Of a stretch of DNA of 64,000 nucleotides, positions 38,497-48,462 are shown piece after piece. The translations under genes and the position numbers were made by a program. Positions within the stretch are counted from its first letter, which is position 1. Each line of letters begins with the position of its first letter. Origin of the DNA: CBDFNC01 sp965249895 (GTDB lineage: Bacteria > Pseudomonadota > Gammaproteobacteria > Enterobacterales > CBDFNC01); the NCBI GenBank assembly GCA_965249895.1, contig CBDFNC010000002.1, positions 1 to 64,000 of the forward strand, written 5' to 3'. Under the pieces are notes generated by a model that saw nothing but the letters and a program-made list of their open reading frames with translations, ran no database searches and was not told where the DNA came from.

Positions 38497-39673
38497 CTGG
38501 CTAAAAAAGCTTGGCCTATGCTCAGCTTTAGCCTTGTCGCTGCAAGCCTGCTCGCTGTTCGATTCTGAAGAGGATGTGGTGCAAATGGCGCCGTTGCCTA
38601 AGATAGAGGCGAGCTATGTACCACAGACCTTATGGAGTAAAAGCGTCGGTGACGGTATTGAAGGCTATTTTTCCCAGCTAAAACCTGCATTTATTGATGA
38701 TAAAATGTTTGTAGCCAGCAGGGATGGTAAGGTTCGCGCATTATCTGTTGAGAGCGGAAAAGAGCTTTGGGAAGTAGATTTAGCTGATAACGAAGTTAAT
38801 GCACTTAACAAAGCCGCCCGTATTTCCGGCGCCGTAGCGGCGGGTCATGACGCCATCTACCTGGGCACAGAAAACGCGCAAGTGTTTGCCTTGGATGCGG
38901 AAACTGGCGAAGTGCGCTGGATTGCAGATCCGAAAGGAGAGGTTATCGCACGACCTTTGGTGGATGACGGTAAGGTTATCGTACATACCAGCCGGGGTGA
39001 CTTGTATGCTTTTGATGAAAGTACCGGCGAAGAGTTGTGGGTGTTACATCAGGATCTGCCAACCTTAACGTTACGAGGCTCCTCGGAGCCAGTAAGTGCT
39101 TCGGGCGCCGTTGTTTACGGTCGTGGCGATGGTAAAGTTGCTGCGGTATTTATTCAAAATGGCCGGCCCATCTGGGAAAAGCGGGTTGCCGTGCCGAAAG
39201 GCGCTACCGAATTGGATCGTATCGTCGATGTAGATGCCAAACCTATCATCATAGGTCAGACGGGTTATATCATAGCTTACAATGGTGACTTACTGGCCAT
39301 CGACCTGCCCAGGGGCGAGGTGTTGTGGAAGCGAAGTTATTCCGGTTTTGCCAATATGGCAGTGGCTGGTTTTAATCTTTACCTAACCGATCACAAAGGG
39401 CATATTTACGCGCTTGATCGGCGTAATGGTACTGAAGTCTGGAGTAATACCCAGCTTGAGTATAGAAATGTTACCGCCCCGGTCATCGCCGGACCATATT
39501 TGGCTGTGGGAGATGCAGAAGGTTACCTGCATTGGCTCAATCGGGAAGATGGTGCTTTTGTCGCCCAGCAAGAGCTGGATAGCGATGGTTTATATATCCC
39601 CCCGGTCAATAATGACGGGAAATTATATCTACAGACACGTGGTGGTAAGATTATCGCGTTAGAAAGGCCTTAA
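38489..39673 (+). CDS. bamB: Outer membrane protein assembly factor BamB
   Basis: Lipoprotein subunit of the BAM complex that inserts beta-barrel proteins in the outer membrane. 394 residues with lipobox LQAC (Cys21) and an eight-bladed propeller of PQQ-like repeats (SGKELWEVDL, TGEVRWIADP, TGEELWVLHQ, GEVLWKRSY, NGTEVWSNTQ). It is coupled to yfgM by an overlap and followed by a terminator before der. Confidence 0.97.
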   Translation: MDNWLKKLGLCSALALSLQACSLFDSEEDVVQMAPLPKIEASYVPQTLWSKSVGDGIEGYFSQLKPAFIDDKMFVASRDGKVRALSVESGKELWEVDLADNEVNALNKAARISGAVAAGHDAIYLGTENAQVFALDAETGEVRWIADPKGEVIARPLVDDGKVIVHTSRGDLYAFDESTGEELWVLHQDLPTLTLRGSSEPVSASGAVVYGRGDGKVAAVFIQNGRPIWEKRVAVPKGATELDRIVDVDAKPIIIGQTGYIIAYNGDLLAIDLPRGEVLWKRSYSGFANMAVAGFNLYLTDHKGHIYALDRRNGTEVWSNTQLEYRNVTAPVIAGPYLAVGDAEGYLHWLNREDGAFVAQQELDSDGLYIPPVNNDGKLYLQTRGGKIIALERP

Positions 39674-39771
39674 AGTAAGTTATACGCTTTGGCAAAATGT
39701 CATGGCATTCCATTGCCGCAATAGAAAAACCTATTTGCAGGCAATGTCTTAACTAAGGTCAGATGAATTAC

Positions 39772-39809
39772 GGTGCCTCTTCCGGTGAAGTGGCACCTTT
39801 TGTTGTTTT
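39772..39809 (+). terminator. Terminator between bamB and der
   Basis: GGTGCC-T-CTTC and GAAG-T-GGCACC enclose a CGGT loop and are followed by TTTTGTTGTTTTT. It lies inside an upstream extension of the der frame, which supports the later start for der. Confidence 0.9.
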
Positions 39810-39822
39810 TAGGATACCCAAA

Positions 39823-41280
39823 ATGTTACCAGTAATTGCTTTGGTAGGTCGTCCCAATGTTGGGAAATCTACCCTTTTTAATCGCTTAACCCGTACTAGA
39901 GATGCCTTGGTTGCTGATTTTCCCGGCTTAACCCGGGATCGAAAGTACGGTCAGGCCAAAGTAGATGAGCTGGAGTTTATCGTCATCGATACCGGCGGTA
40001 TTACAGGTGACGAAGAGGGTATTGATGCCCTGATGGCGGGTCAGTCCCTGCAGGCCATTGAGGAAGCGGATGCTGTCTTATTCCTGGTTGACGCCAGGGC
40101 TGGATTGACAGTTGCAGATCAAGCCATTGCCGATCATCTGCGTAAGCAAAGCAAGAATGTGTTTTTGGTGGCCAATAAAACCGATGGTATAGATGCAGAT
40201 TCTGCCAGTGCCGAATTTTATGCGCTGGCGCTGGGTCACGTTCACCAGATTGCAGCGGCGCACGGCAAAGGCGTGCGTGTGCTGATAGAAAATTCCATTG
40301 GTGACTTTGACTTCGAGCTGGAAGAGTCTGAAGAGGATGAGCTGGAAGACGCCGAGTTTGAAGAGCTGGATGAAGAAGCACTGGAAGCCCAGGCGCAGGC
40401 ATTTGCCGATATGCCTATTAAGCTGGCCATCATAGGTCGTCCAAATGTGGGTAAGTCTACACTTATCAACCGAATTTTGGGTGAAGAAAGGGTGCTGGTT
40501 TACGATATGCCGGGAACAACCCGGGACAGTATCTATATCCCCATGAAACGCGATGACAGGGACTATGTCCTGATCGACACAGCTGGTGTACGTCGTCGTA
40601 CCAAGGTTCATGAAACGGTCGAGAAATTTTCCGTTATTAAAACTCTTCAGGCCATTGAAGACGCCAATGTGGTATTGCTGGTGATTGATGCCAGGGAAAA
40701 TATTTCCGATCAGGATCTTAGCTTACTAGGCTTTGCCCTGAATGCCGGCCGCTCGTTGGTTATTGCGGTGAACAAATGGGACGGCCTGGATACGGATGTG
40801 AAGGACAGGGTGAAATCAGAGCTGGACAGACGTCTTGGTTTTGTTGATTTTGCCAAGATCCACTTTATTTCCGCGTTACACGGCACAGGGGTTGGTCATT
40901 TATATGAATCGGTGGAAGAGGCATACGACAGTGCCACTAAACGTGTATCCACGTCAATGCTTACCCGTATTATGCAGCTGGCCCAGGATGATCACCAGCC
41001 GCCATTGGTCCGTGGACGCCGGGTGAAACTCAGATACGCCCACGCGGGTGGTTATAACCCGCCACGTATTGTCGTACATGGTAATCAGGTGAAGTCCTTA
41101 CCCGATACTTATAAACGTTACCTGATCAATTACTTTAGAAAAGCATTGAATGTTGTGGGCACGCCGATCCGGGTGGAGTTTAAGGAAGGAGATAACCCGT
41201 TTGCAGGGCGTAAGAACACTCTTACCTTATCTCAGGAGCGTAAACGTAAGCGCTTAATGAAATTTCATAAGAAAAAATAA
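39823..41280 (+). CDS. der: Ribosome biogenesis GTPase Der (EngA)
   Basis: Essential double GTPase for 50S subunit assembly. The start at ATG 39823 (MLPVIALVGRPNVGKST) follows AGGA and gives 485 residues; 20 earlier codons would run through a terminator. The first G domain has P-loop residues 9-17, DTGG and NKTD; the second has IGRPNVGKST near residue 204, DTAG and NKWD. A strongly acidic linker (about 165-195) joins them, and the C-terminal KH-like domain ends in a basic tail (RKRKRLMKFHKKK). Confidence 0.98.
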   Translation: MLPVIALVGRPNVGKSTLFNRLTRTRDALVADFPGLTRDRKYGQAKVDELEFIVIDTGGITGDEEGIDALMAGQSLQAIEEADAVLFLVDARAGLTVADQAIADHLRKQSKNVFLVANKTDGIDADSASAEFYALALGHVHQIAAAHGKGVRVLIENSIGDFDFELEESEEDELEDAEFEELDEEALEAQAQAFADMPIKLAIIGRPNVGKSTLINRILGEERVLVYDMPGTTRDSIYIPMKRDDRDYVLIDTAGVRRRTKVHETVEKFSVIKTLQAIEDANVVLLVIDARENISDQDLSLLGFALNAGRSLVIAVNKWDGLDTDVKDRVKSELDRRLGFVDFAKIHFISALHGTGVGHLYESVEEAYDSATKRVSTSMLTRIMQLAQDDHQPPLVRGRRVKLRYAHAGGYNPPRIVVHGNQVKSLPDTYKRYLINYFRKALNVVGTPIRVEFKEGDNPFAGRKNTLTLSQERKRKRLMKFHKKK

Positions 41281-41286
41281 TATTCG

Positions 41287-41312
41287 GCCCGCTATATGCG
41301 GGCTGTTTTTTT
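41287..41312 (+). terminator. Terminator after der
   Basis: GCCCGC / GCGGGC stem with TATAT loop, then TGTTTTTTT. The zinc-ribbon gene starts 12 bp later. Confidence 0.85.
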
Positions 41313-41324
41313 GGAGAAATAGTT

Positions 41325-41579
41325 ATGCTGTCTCTTGCTTGTCCTGAATGCCAACAAGGTTTACCCCTTGTCTCTGGCGCTAAGTACCATTGTGAGTCTT
41401 GTGTACTCAGCTATAACTTGATGGTGAAATGCCCCCAGTGCAGGAGTGAGCTTGAACAGTTGAAAGCCTGCGGTGCGGTGAACTACTTTTGCCCTTCCTG
41501 CAATGAACTCAAGTCAAAATCCAAGGTTATCCGCCAGTTGGAACCAGCGCATACAAGCGGTAATAGATATCCGGGCTGA
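41325..41579 (+). CDS. yfgJ: Zinc-ribbon protein, YfgJ-like
   Basis: An 84-residue protein with four CxxC pairs (CPEC, CESC, CPQC, CPSC) that form two zinc ribbons, and a polar tail. The start ATG 41325 follows TTGGAG. The function is unknown; the position between der and xseA matches E. coli yfgJ, which is the reason for the symbol. It is convergent with xseA. Confidence 0.85.
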   Translation: MLSLACPECQQGLPLVSGAKYHCESCVLSYNLMVKCPQCRSELEQLKACGAVNYFCPSCNELKSKSKVIRQLEPAHTSGNRYPG

Positions 41580-41586
41580 CAGCGCG

Positions 41587-42918
41587 TTAGCTCACCACTG
41601 AGCGGATCTCCCCCTGCTCAACAGTGGTGATGATTTCGTCACCGGGCTTTACCTGCTTCGACTGAGTAATTACCTTGCCACCGGCTGTTTTGGTGATGGA
41701 GTAGCCCCGAGCCAGGGTTGACAGCGGGCTGACAGAATTAAGCTGCTGACTACTAGCCGCCAGGCGTTGATTTAACTTGCCAAGCTGGACTTTAATCCCC
41801 TGCTTTAGCCGATTTTCCAAAGCCTGGTTGTGGAGGCTGAGCTGTTTGAGTCGATGAGCCGGGTTTTGTTGGTTTAACCGGCTGCTAAGGGCCTTTTGCT
41901 GGGTATTGTACTGGTTGAGCCGAAGACTGATGGCGTATTCAAGGCGTAAGCTTAGCTCGTCCAGGCGTTGCCCCTGTTGTTCCAGCTTTCTATTAGGGTG
42001 CTGGTGTAAAAGGCGCTGTGATATGGCGCCGGCCCTGGATTTTCCCTGAGCTAGTAACCCCCGAATGGCGCTGTTTAGCCGCAGCGTGAACCCTTGCAGT
42101 TTTTCCAGCCAGGCCTCGCTGTTTTGGCTTAACATTTCCGCCGCCACGGAGGGGGTCGCCGCCCTGATATCCGCTACAAAGTCACAGATAGTGACATCCA
42201 CTTCATGGCCCACGGCACTGATAACAGGTAACTGGCTGTTAAACACCGCTCGCGCCAGGGACTCTTCATTAAAGCACCAAAGATCTTCCAGCGAGCCGCC
42301 ACCTCGACCCAATACCAGCAAGTCTACTTCGTTACGCGCATTTGCCAGTTGCACTGCCTTGATTAATTGAGCGGTGGCGTCTGCTCCCTGAACCTGGCTG
42401 GGGTAAATAATCACCTTAAGCAGCGGGTTACGCCTTTTAAGTACGGTAAGCATATCGTGTAAGGCGGCACCTGTACTCGAAGTGATCAGGCCCACCTTGG
42501 CGGGCACAGGAGGCAGGGGCTGTTTATTTTGCTGGGAGAATAACCCCTCCGCTGCGAGACGACACTTTAATTCTTCAAAACGCTGCTTCAGTAAGCCATC
42601 ACCTTCCGGCGACATAAACTCGATAATCAGCTGATAATCGCCTCTGGGCTCGTACAAGCTTAATTTAGCGCGCACCAGTACTTGCTGACCATCCACAGGA
42701 TTAAAGGACACTTTACGATTGTTGCCCCTGAACATAGCGCACTTCACTTGAGCCCGGGCATCTTTTAGGGTCAGATACCAATGACCAGAGGCCGGCCTGG
42801 CCAGGTTCGATATTTCCCCCGTTAACCAAACCGTACCAAGCCCAGATTCCAAAAGATGACGAACGGCGCTGTTTAGACTGGTTACAGAGTAAACGTTTTC
42901 TAAATTATCTTTGTTCAT
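41587..42918 (-). CDS. xseA: Exodeoxyribonuclease VII large subunit
   Basis: Catalytic subunit of the single-strand DNA exonuclease ExoVII. From ATG 42918 it has 443 residues; the frame is open 26 codons upstream but that part is not conserved in the family. An N-terminal OB fold (VYSVTSLNSAVRHLLES, VWLTGEISNLARPASGHWYLTLKD), a catalytic domain with LITSSTGAALHDM, LVLGRGGGSLEDLW and PVISAVGHEVDVTICD, and a long coiled-coil C-terminal region that ends LARGYSITK. The small subunit xseB is not here. Confidence 0.96.
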   Translation of the reverse strand: MNKDNLENVYSVTSLNSAVRHLLESGLGTVWLTGEISNLARPASGHWYLTLKDARAQVKCAMFRGNNRKVSFNPVDGQQVLVRAKLSLYEPRGDYQLIIEFMSPEGDGLLKQRFEELKCRLAAEGLFSQQNKQPLPPVPAKVGLITSSTGAALHDMLTVLKRRNPLLKVIIYPSQVQGADATAQLIKAVQLANARNEVDLLVLGRGGGSLEDLWCFNEESLARAVFNSQLPVISAVGHEVDVTICDFVADIRAATPSVAAEMLSQNSEAWLEKLQGFTLRLNSAIRGLLAQGKSRAGAISQRLLHQHPNRKLEQQGQRLDELSLRLEYAISLRLNQYNTQQKALSSRLNQQNPAHRLKQLSLHNQALENRLKQGIKVQLGKLNQRLAASSQQLNSVSPLSTLARGYSITKTAGGKVITQSKQVKPGDEIITTVEQGEIRSVVS

Positions 42919-43003
42919 AAGGGCTTGCAGTTGGGAATTTATGTTGGATTTTAACACTTTGATGGCGAAACCGCAGTGAATGTAAAAAAATAACAATTTT
43001 TAA

Positions 43004-43032
43004 TTGTAGAATGGCCTATCTGGGCATATAAT
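43004..43032 (+). promoter_or_regulatory. guaB promoter
   Basis: TTGTAG at 43004-43009, 17 bp, then TATAAT at 43027-43032, followed by the GC-rich CCGTCCGC. Such a discriminator fits growth-rate and ppGpp control, known for guaBA in E. coli. I did not find a clear PurR box. Confidence 0.7.
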
Positions 43033-43077
43033 CCGTCCGCAATATTCTACTCCCAACCATTCTGTTGAGATATTGCA

Positions 43078-44541
43078 ATGCTGAGAATCGCGAAAGAAGC
43101 TTTAACCTTCGATGATGTACTACTAGTACCAGGTCATTCCACTGTTTTACCCAATACTGCGAAGCTATCGACGCAGTTAACCAAAAACATTTCACTGAAT
43201 ATTCCTGTAGTCTCCGCCGCCATGGATACAGTTACGGAAGCGCGTCTTGCGATTTCTTTAGCGCAGGAAGGTGGCATCGGATTTATCCATAAAAATATGT
43301 CCATCTTGGCTCAGGCTGAGCAGGTTCGCCTGGTGAAGATCTATGAAAGTGGCGTCGTGGCTGCACCTGTGACGGTTTCACCTGAGATGACCATACGTGA
43401 AGTTCTGGCGTTAAAAGAGCAGCACGGTTTTGCAGGCTATCCGGTCGTGAACAATGGTGATGAACTGGTGGGAATTATTACCGGCCGCGATACGCGTTTC
43501 GAAGAAGACCTGGCGAAGCCGGTTTCTTCTGTGATGACGGCGAAAGACCAACTGGTGACAGTTAAACCGGATACACCTCGCGAAGACGTGTTGAAAGTGA
43601 TGCATGATCACCGCATCGAAAAGGTGCCTGTGGTGGACGATAGCTTTAAGCTAAAAGGTCTTATCACAGTAAAAGATTTCCAAAAAGCCGAGCGAAAACC
43701 AGATGCCTGTAAAGATGAGCTGGGTCGTTTACGCGTAGGTGCTGCCGTAGGAGCTGGCGCAGGCAACGAAGAGCGTATTGCAGCGCTGGTGGAAGCCGGC
43801 GTCGATATTTTGCTTATCGACTCTTCTCACGGTCACTCTCAAGGCGTGCTGGATCGTATTAAAGCAACTCGCGAAACGTATCCAGACTTGCAAATCGTTG
43901 GCGGTAACGTAGCCACTGGCGAAGGCGCTAAAGCACTGGTTGCTGCCGGTGCAAATGCGGTCAAAGTGGGCATAGGTCCAGGCTCCATTTGTACTACACG
44001 AATCGTTACCGGTGTTGGCGTCCCTCAGATAACGGCTGTTTCTGATGCCGTTGCGGCATTACAAGGCACAGGGATTCCTGTTATTGCCGATGGTGGCATT
44101 CGCTTTTCCGGTGATATCGCTAAAGCCATCGCTGCCGGCGCCAGCTGTGTGATGATGGGCAGCATGTTTGCCGGTACCGATGAGGCTCCAGGTGAAATCG
44201 TGTTGTTTCAGGGCCGCTCGTTTAAATCATACCGCGGTATGGGCTCATTAGGCGCCATGTCTCAGGGCTCTTCCGACCGTTACTTTCAGAGCGATAATGC
44301 GGCGGAAAAGATGGTTCCCGAAGGTATTGAAGGTCGCGTACCTTGCAAAGGCCGGCTGAAAGAGATCATTCACCAGCAAATGGGTGGACTGCGGTCCTCC
44401 ATGGGTCTGACGGGGTCTGCCACCATAGAAGAGATGCGCACTAAACCTCAGTTTGTAAAAGTAACCAGTGCGGGTATGGGCGAAAGCCACGTTCACGACG
44501 TTACCATAACCAAAGAAGCGCCAAACTACCGTTTAGGCTAG
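43078..44541 (+). CDS. guaB: IMP dehydrogenase
   Basis: Oxidises IMP to XMP with NAD, the first committed step to GMP. 487 residues. The TIM barrel has GGNVATGEGAKAL and the active-site loop GPGSICTTRIVTG with Cys305; two CBS domains (about 95-205) are inserted as usual. The flap has YRGMGSLGAMSQGS and the C-terminus closes with HDVTITKEAPNYRLG. Followed by a terminator and guaA, so guaA may have partly separate expression. Confidence 0.98.
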   Translation: MLRIAKEALTFDDVLLVPGHSTVLPNTAKLSTQLTKNISLNIPVVSAAMDTVTEARLAISLAQEGGIGFIHKNMSILAQAEQVRLVKIYESGVVAAPVTVSPEMTIREVLALKEQHGFAGYPVVNNGDELVGIITGRDTRFEEDLAKPVSSVMTAKDQLVTVKPDTPREDVLKVMHDHRIEKVPVVDDSFKLKGLITVKDFQKAERKPDACKDELGRLRVGAAVGAGAGNEERIAALVEAGVDILLIDSSHGHSQGVLDRIKATRETYPDLQIVGGNVATGEGAKALVAAGANAVKVGIGPGSICTTRIVTGVGVPQITAVSDAVAALQGTGIPVIADGGIRFSGDIAKAIAAGASCVMMGSMFAGTDEAPGEIVLFQGRSFKSYRGMGSLGAMSQGSSDRYFQSDNAAEKMVPEGIEGRVPCKGRLKEIIHQQMGGLRSSMGLTGSATIEEMRTKPQFVKVTSAGMGESHVHDVTITKEAPNYRLG

Positions 44542-44562
44542 TCTTTGTCTCAAGATAAACCG

Positions 44563-44592
44563 AAGACGGCTTCTGCCGTCTTTATTGTTTTT
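44563..44592 (+). terminator. Terminator between guaB and guaA
   Basis: AAGACGGC / GCCGTCTT stem with a TTCT loop, then TATTGTTTTTT. It may be leaky, since guaA often depends on the guaB promoter. Confidence 0.85.
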
Positions 44593-44702
44593 TAGCTATT
44601 CAAAGTATTTTTCGCTAGCTGGCAGCAAACGACATTTGCACTATGCCACTTACAGATACGGCAGAATAGCCCTCTATTTTAAGCCTGGAGCAGCAGGAAA
44701 TC

Positions 44703-46283
44703 ATGAATAAAAATATTCACGATCATCGAATTATTATTTTGGACTTTGGCTCTCAATATACACAGCTAATCGCTCGTCGTATCCGTGAAATCGGTGTGTA
44801 TTGTGAACTCTGGAGCTGGGATGTCGACGAAGCCGATATCCGTGAATTTAATCCAAGCGGTATTATTTTGGCGGGTGGTCCGAAAAGTGTTACTGGAGCC
44901 GGCTCCCCACGTGCGCCTGAATATGTATTTAATGCCGGTGTACCTGTATTGGGCATCTGTTACGGCATGCAGACCATGTCCGAGCAATTGGGCGGCTCAG
45001 TAATTCAAGGGGTGGGCCAAGGTGAATACGGTTATGCCAAAATTGAAATGGTTGCTAAGTCGGCCCTGTTTAACGCCATCGAAGATGCAGTAGCGGATAA
45101 TGGTAATGCGCTACTGGATGTGTGGATGAGCCACGGCGACAAGGTTTCTGCTATTCCTGATGGTTTTACTACAGTGGCGAAAACTGAAACCTGTCAATTT
45201 GCCGCCATGGCCAATGAGGAAAAGCGCTTTTACGGTGTCCAGTTCCACCCGGAAGTGACGCATACCCGCCAAGGTAAGCGCATGCTTGAGCATTTCGTCA
45301 AAGACATCTGTGGTTGTGAATCCCTGTGGACTTCTGAGTCTATTATCGAAGACGCCGTTGCCCGGATAAAAGAGCAGGTGGGTGATGATGAGGTGATCCT
45401 GGGCCTGAGCGGCGGGGTGGATTCATCTGTTGTTGCTATGCTGGTACAGCGTGCCATAGGTGACAGACTCACCTGTGTGTTCGTCGATAATGGTTTGCTA
45501 CGCCTGAATGAAGGTGAGCAGGTGATGGATATGTTTGGGGACCATTTCGGCCTGAACATAGTGCATGTTAAAGCCGAAGACAGGTTCCTTGAAGCCCTGG
45601 GTGGAGAAAACGAACCGGAGGCCAAGCGGAAGATCATCGGCCGAGTATTCGTCGAAGTGTTCGATGAGGAATCCAAGAAGTTGCAAAATGCCAAATGGTT
45701 GGCACAGGGTACTATCTACCCTGATGTGATCGAATCTGCGGCTTCCAAGACAGGTAAAGCCCATGTGATCAAATCACACCATAACGTGGGTGGTTTGCCA
45801 GACGATATGGAAATGGGTCTGGTTGAGCCTTTGCGTGAACTGTTTAAAGACGAAGTGCGTAAAATCGGCCTGGAATTGGGTTTACCATATGACATGTTAT
45901 ACCGTCACCCATTCCCTGGTCCTGGCTTAGGTGTTCGTGTGCTTGGCGAGGTCAAAAAAGAATACTGTGAGTTACTGCGCCGCGCCGATGCGATTTTCAT
46001 CGAAGAGCTGCATAAAGCGGATCTTTACCAAAAGGTCAGCCAGGCATTCACAGTGTTCCTGCCGGTTCGCTCTGTGGGTGTAATGGGCGATGCGCGTAAG
46101 TACGACTGGGTCGTGTCTCTGCGCTGCGTCGAAACCATCGACTTTATGACGGCGCGCTGGTCTCACCTGCCTTATGAGCTACTGGGCCACGTATCTAACC
46201 GTATCATCAATGAGATCGATGGAATTTCCCGTGTGGTTTACGATATTTCCGGTAAGCCGCCCGCCACCATAGAGTGGGAATAA
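44703..46283 (+). CDS. guaA: GMP synthase (glutamine-hydrolysing)
   Basis: Converts XMP to GMP using glutamine and ATP. 526 residues. The glutaminase domain has the nucleophile Cys86 in LGICYGMQ and the His/Glu pair in QFHPEVTHT; the ATP-pyrophosphatase domain has LSGGVDSSV; the dimer domain ends PPATIEWE. Start ATG 44703 is preceded by GCAGGAAATC. Confidence 0.98.
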   Translation: MNKNIHDHRIIILDFGSQYTQLIARRIREIGVYCELWSWDVDEADIREFNPSGIILAGGPKSVTGAGSPRAPEYVFNAGVPVLGICYGMQTMSEQLGGSVIQGVGQGEYGYAKIEMVAKSALFNAIEDAVADNGNALLDVWMSHGDKVSAIPDGFTTVAKTETCQFAAMANEEKRFYGVQFHPEVTHTRQGKRMLEHFVKDICGCESLWTSESIIEDAVARIKEQVGDDEVILGLSGGVDSSVVAMLVQRAIGDRLTCVFVDNGLLRLNEGEQVMDMFGDHFGLNIVHVKAEDRFLEALGGENEPEAKRKIIGRVFVEVFDEESKKLQNAKWLAQGTIYPDVIESAASKTGKAHVIKSHHNVGGLPDDMEMGLVEPLRELFKDEVRKIGLELGLPYDMLYRHPFPGPGLGVRVLGEVKKEYCELLRRADAIFIEELHKADLYQKVSQAFTVFLPVRSVGVMGDARKYDWVVSLRCVETIDFMTARWSHLPYELLGHVSNRIINEIDGISRVVYDISGKPPATIEWE

Positions 46284-46311
46284 CAGCAGATTTAAGCTGT
46301 TAACCTGATAT

Positions 46312-46341
46312 AAAAAAGGTGCTGTTTCAGCACCTTTTTTA
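46312..46341. terminator. Terminator after guaA
   Basis: AAAAAAGGTGCT and AGCACCTTTTTT are perfect arms around GTTTC. It is symmetric, so it would also stop transcripts coming from the chemoreceptor gene on the other strand. Confidence 0.93.
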
Positions 46342-46440
46342 TGTCAACTATTCAACCCAAAACCTCATTTTCCAGGCTTGATGGTGAGCGCTAAACCTTA
46401 AATTGTCTCATGGTTGTTTTAAGCCCGATAGACAATTGTC

Positions 46441-48310
46441 TTAACTCCTCGCTACCCGATTGGCTTGTTCCACCGCCTGAATAGATTGTTCCGATTCCTG
46501 ATTAATTCGCTCGGTACTGGCGCTCACTTCGTTGGCCACCGCGGTTTGCTCTTCGGCCATCGCCGCTATGGTATTTATCATGTCGTAGATAGTTTGAATG
46601 GACTGGCGAATATCTTCCTGCAATTCATCGGAGCGACTAATTTCATCTATGCCTTGCTGCGCCTTGCCGTATACATTTTCGATAACCTCCACCAAGCCTT
46701 TTGAGCCGGACTGCAGGCGCTCAATATTCCGCTGGATCTCTTCCGTCGATTGGTGGGTTTTGCTGGCAAGGGCCCTGACTTCATCGGCCACTACCGCAAA
46801 TCCCCGTCCGCTGTCTCCAGCCCTGGCGGCTTCGATGGCGGCGTTTAGTGCCAGCAGGTTTGTTTGCTCCGCTATGCCCTGGATAACATCCAACACGCTG
46901 CCGATTTGACCACTGAGATCCTCAAACTGTTTAACCCTGTCATTGGCTTGCTGGACCTGTTCAACCAGTTCGCCAATCAGTTTCTTCATTTGTTGAGCGA
47001 TGACGGAATTGTTTTCTGAGGCTGCTTTGACGCTGTCTACATTTTGTAACGCGGCCTGGATACTGGCGCTTTCCTCTTCAATGGCTTTGACCACTTCGTT
47101 CATGGCGTTACTGACCAGGTTGATTTCGTCTTTTTGTCGGGACACTGCGTGGTTCACTTCATCTGTGGTGGTGATCATGGCTTCCACCCGGGATGAAGTA
47201 TTGTCAGCGGCTTTATTGGCTTCCAGGATCAGTTCCCGGGTTTTGGCTAAAAACTCATTGACGCTGGTGGCCATATCCCCAATTTCGTCTTTGGAACTGA
47301 TATTGATCTTTTGCGTCAGATCGCCGCCTTTGGCTAAGTCTTCCAGTGCCGCCGTCAGGGTTTTTACTTTGGAAAGCACGCGGTTAATCATAATAAGGGC
47401 AAGGGCTACCAAGAGTGCTATACCCAGTACTATCATGACAACGGTGAGTTTACCCACCAATTCACTGGAGGTTTTATTTACTGTGCTAACAATTTCACGC
47501 TGAATTTGCGCGTTGTTAGCCTTCACTGCGTCCAGCGCCTGGCTTAACTGGGTATTGCTGCGGTTTGACTCTTCGCTGATCACTCTGGCGACTTGTTGTG
47601 TGCTGGAGTCGATTAATGCAGAAAAGTCGTCTTCAATTTTTTTAATGGCATTGAGTTGCTGTGTTTTGTCGATGCCCATAATAAATTTGCCGATCACCGC
47701 CCCTCTGGGGTTAATATCTACTTCAGCAATAAACAGCTTGTTATCCTTTCTTGCACCATCCAGCACCTTCTCCAATTTACGTCTGCCCTTACCTTGTTTT
47801 ATCAGAGCTTTTACCTTGGGGTTTCTGCGCTCTAAGTGCCGGGTCATATACTTTCCATCGGTATCATAAAAAATGGCAAATACCACATTGGGGTTTTGAT
47901 GAGCGGCTTTACATACTCGGTTAATTTGGGAATATCCTTGTCTCAGATAGCGGGGGGGAGACAGATGCCAGCAAAGTTGCGGTAGCCATCGCATTGTTGA
48001 TGGCTTGCTCATTGAGCTTATTGGCAATATTGAGCTGAGCCGACTTAAGCTGCTTATTCAAGGTGGTGCTCAGGGCGTCCTGACTTTGCACCGTTAATTG
48101 CTCCATGGCGGAGGCGATGGCCAGGCCGGATTTGTCCAGCGCTTGTTCGACACTTTGGTTGCCTTGGCTGAGTTGTAAAGTCAGCTTATCGACCAGCTCG
48201 CTGACGTTGTTGTTGGTCACTGTCACCGAGATAAATGTTTGTGCTGTGATGAGCAAGAGTACGGCCAACATCAATTGGCCTAACAAGCGGTTTTTAAGGG
48301 AAGGCAGCAT
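46441..48310 (-). pseudogene. Methyl-accepting chemotaxis protein, frameshifted at a G7/C7 run
   Basis: Chemoreceptor of about 622 residues if repaired. ATG 48310 opens a membrane helix (LLGQLMLAVLLLITAQTFIS) and a periplasmic sensor part. The frame then fails after SVSPP at a run of seven G on the plus strand (47952-47958), stopping near 47921. With six G the frame continues VSPRYLRQGYSQINRV into the rest: second membrane helix (VVMIVLGIALLVALALIMI), HAMP, and a cytoplasmic signalling domain with the hairpin tip near QTNLLALNAAIEAARAGDSG. No C-terminal pentapeptide for CheR is seen. The break may be inactivating, a length-variable tract or an error. Confidence 0.9.
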
Positions 48311-48462
48311 ATCGGATCCTTTTATATGTTCTTTTAGTTTTTGGATTACACCCGATCATAGGTTAATTTTTAGTATCGGCCTTTTTGTAACTTTCTTCAG
48401 CACTTTATCTTGTGAACTATGGGTGCTGGATAGATAATGCGGACTTGATCAAGGGGGGACAA

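Noticed and set aside
39763..39822. Upstream 20-codon extension of Der
   Set aside because: It would read through a strong terminator hairpin, and the family begins at MLPVIALVGRPNVGKS.
46465..47869. Plus-strand open frames opposite the chemoreceptor
   Set aside because: Ser/Thr/Ala-rich shadows of the coiled-coil signalling domain with no ribosome sites.
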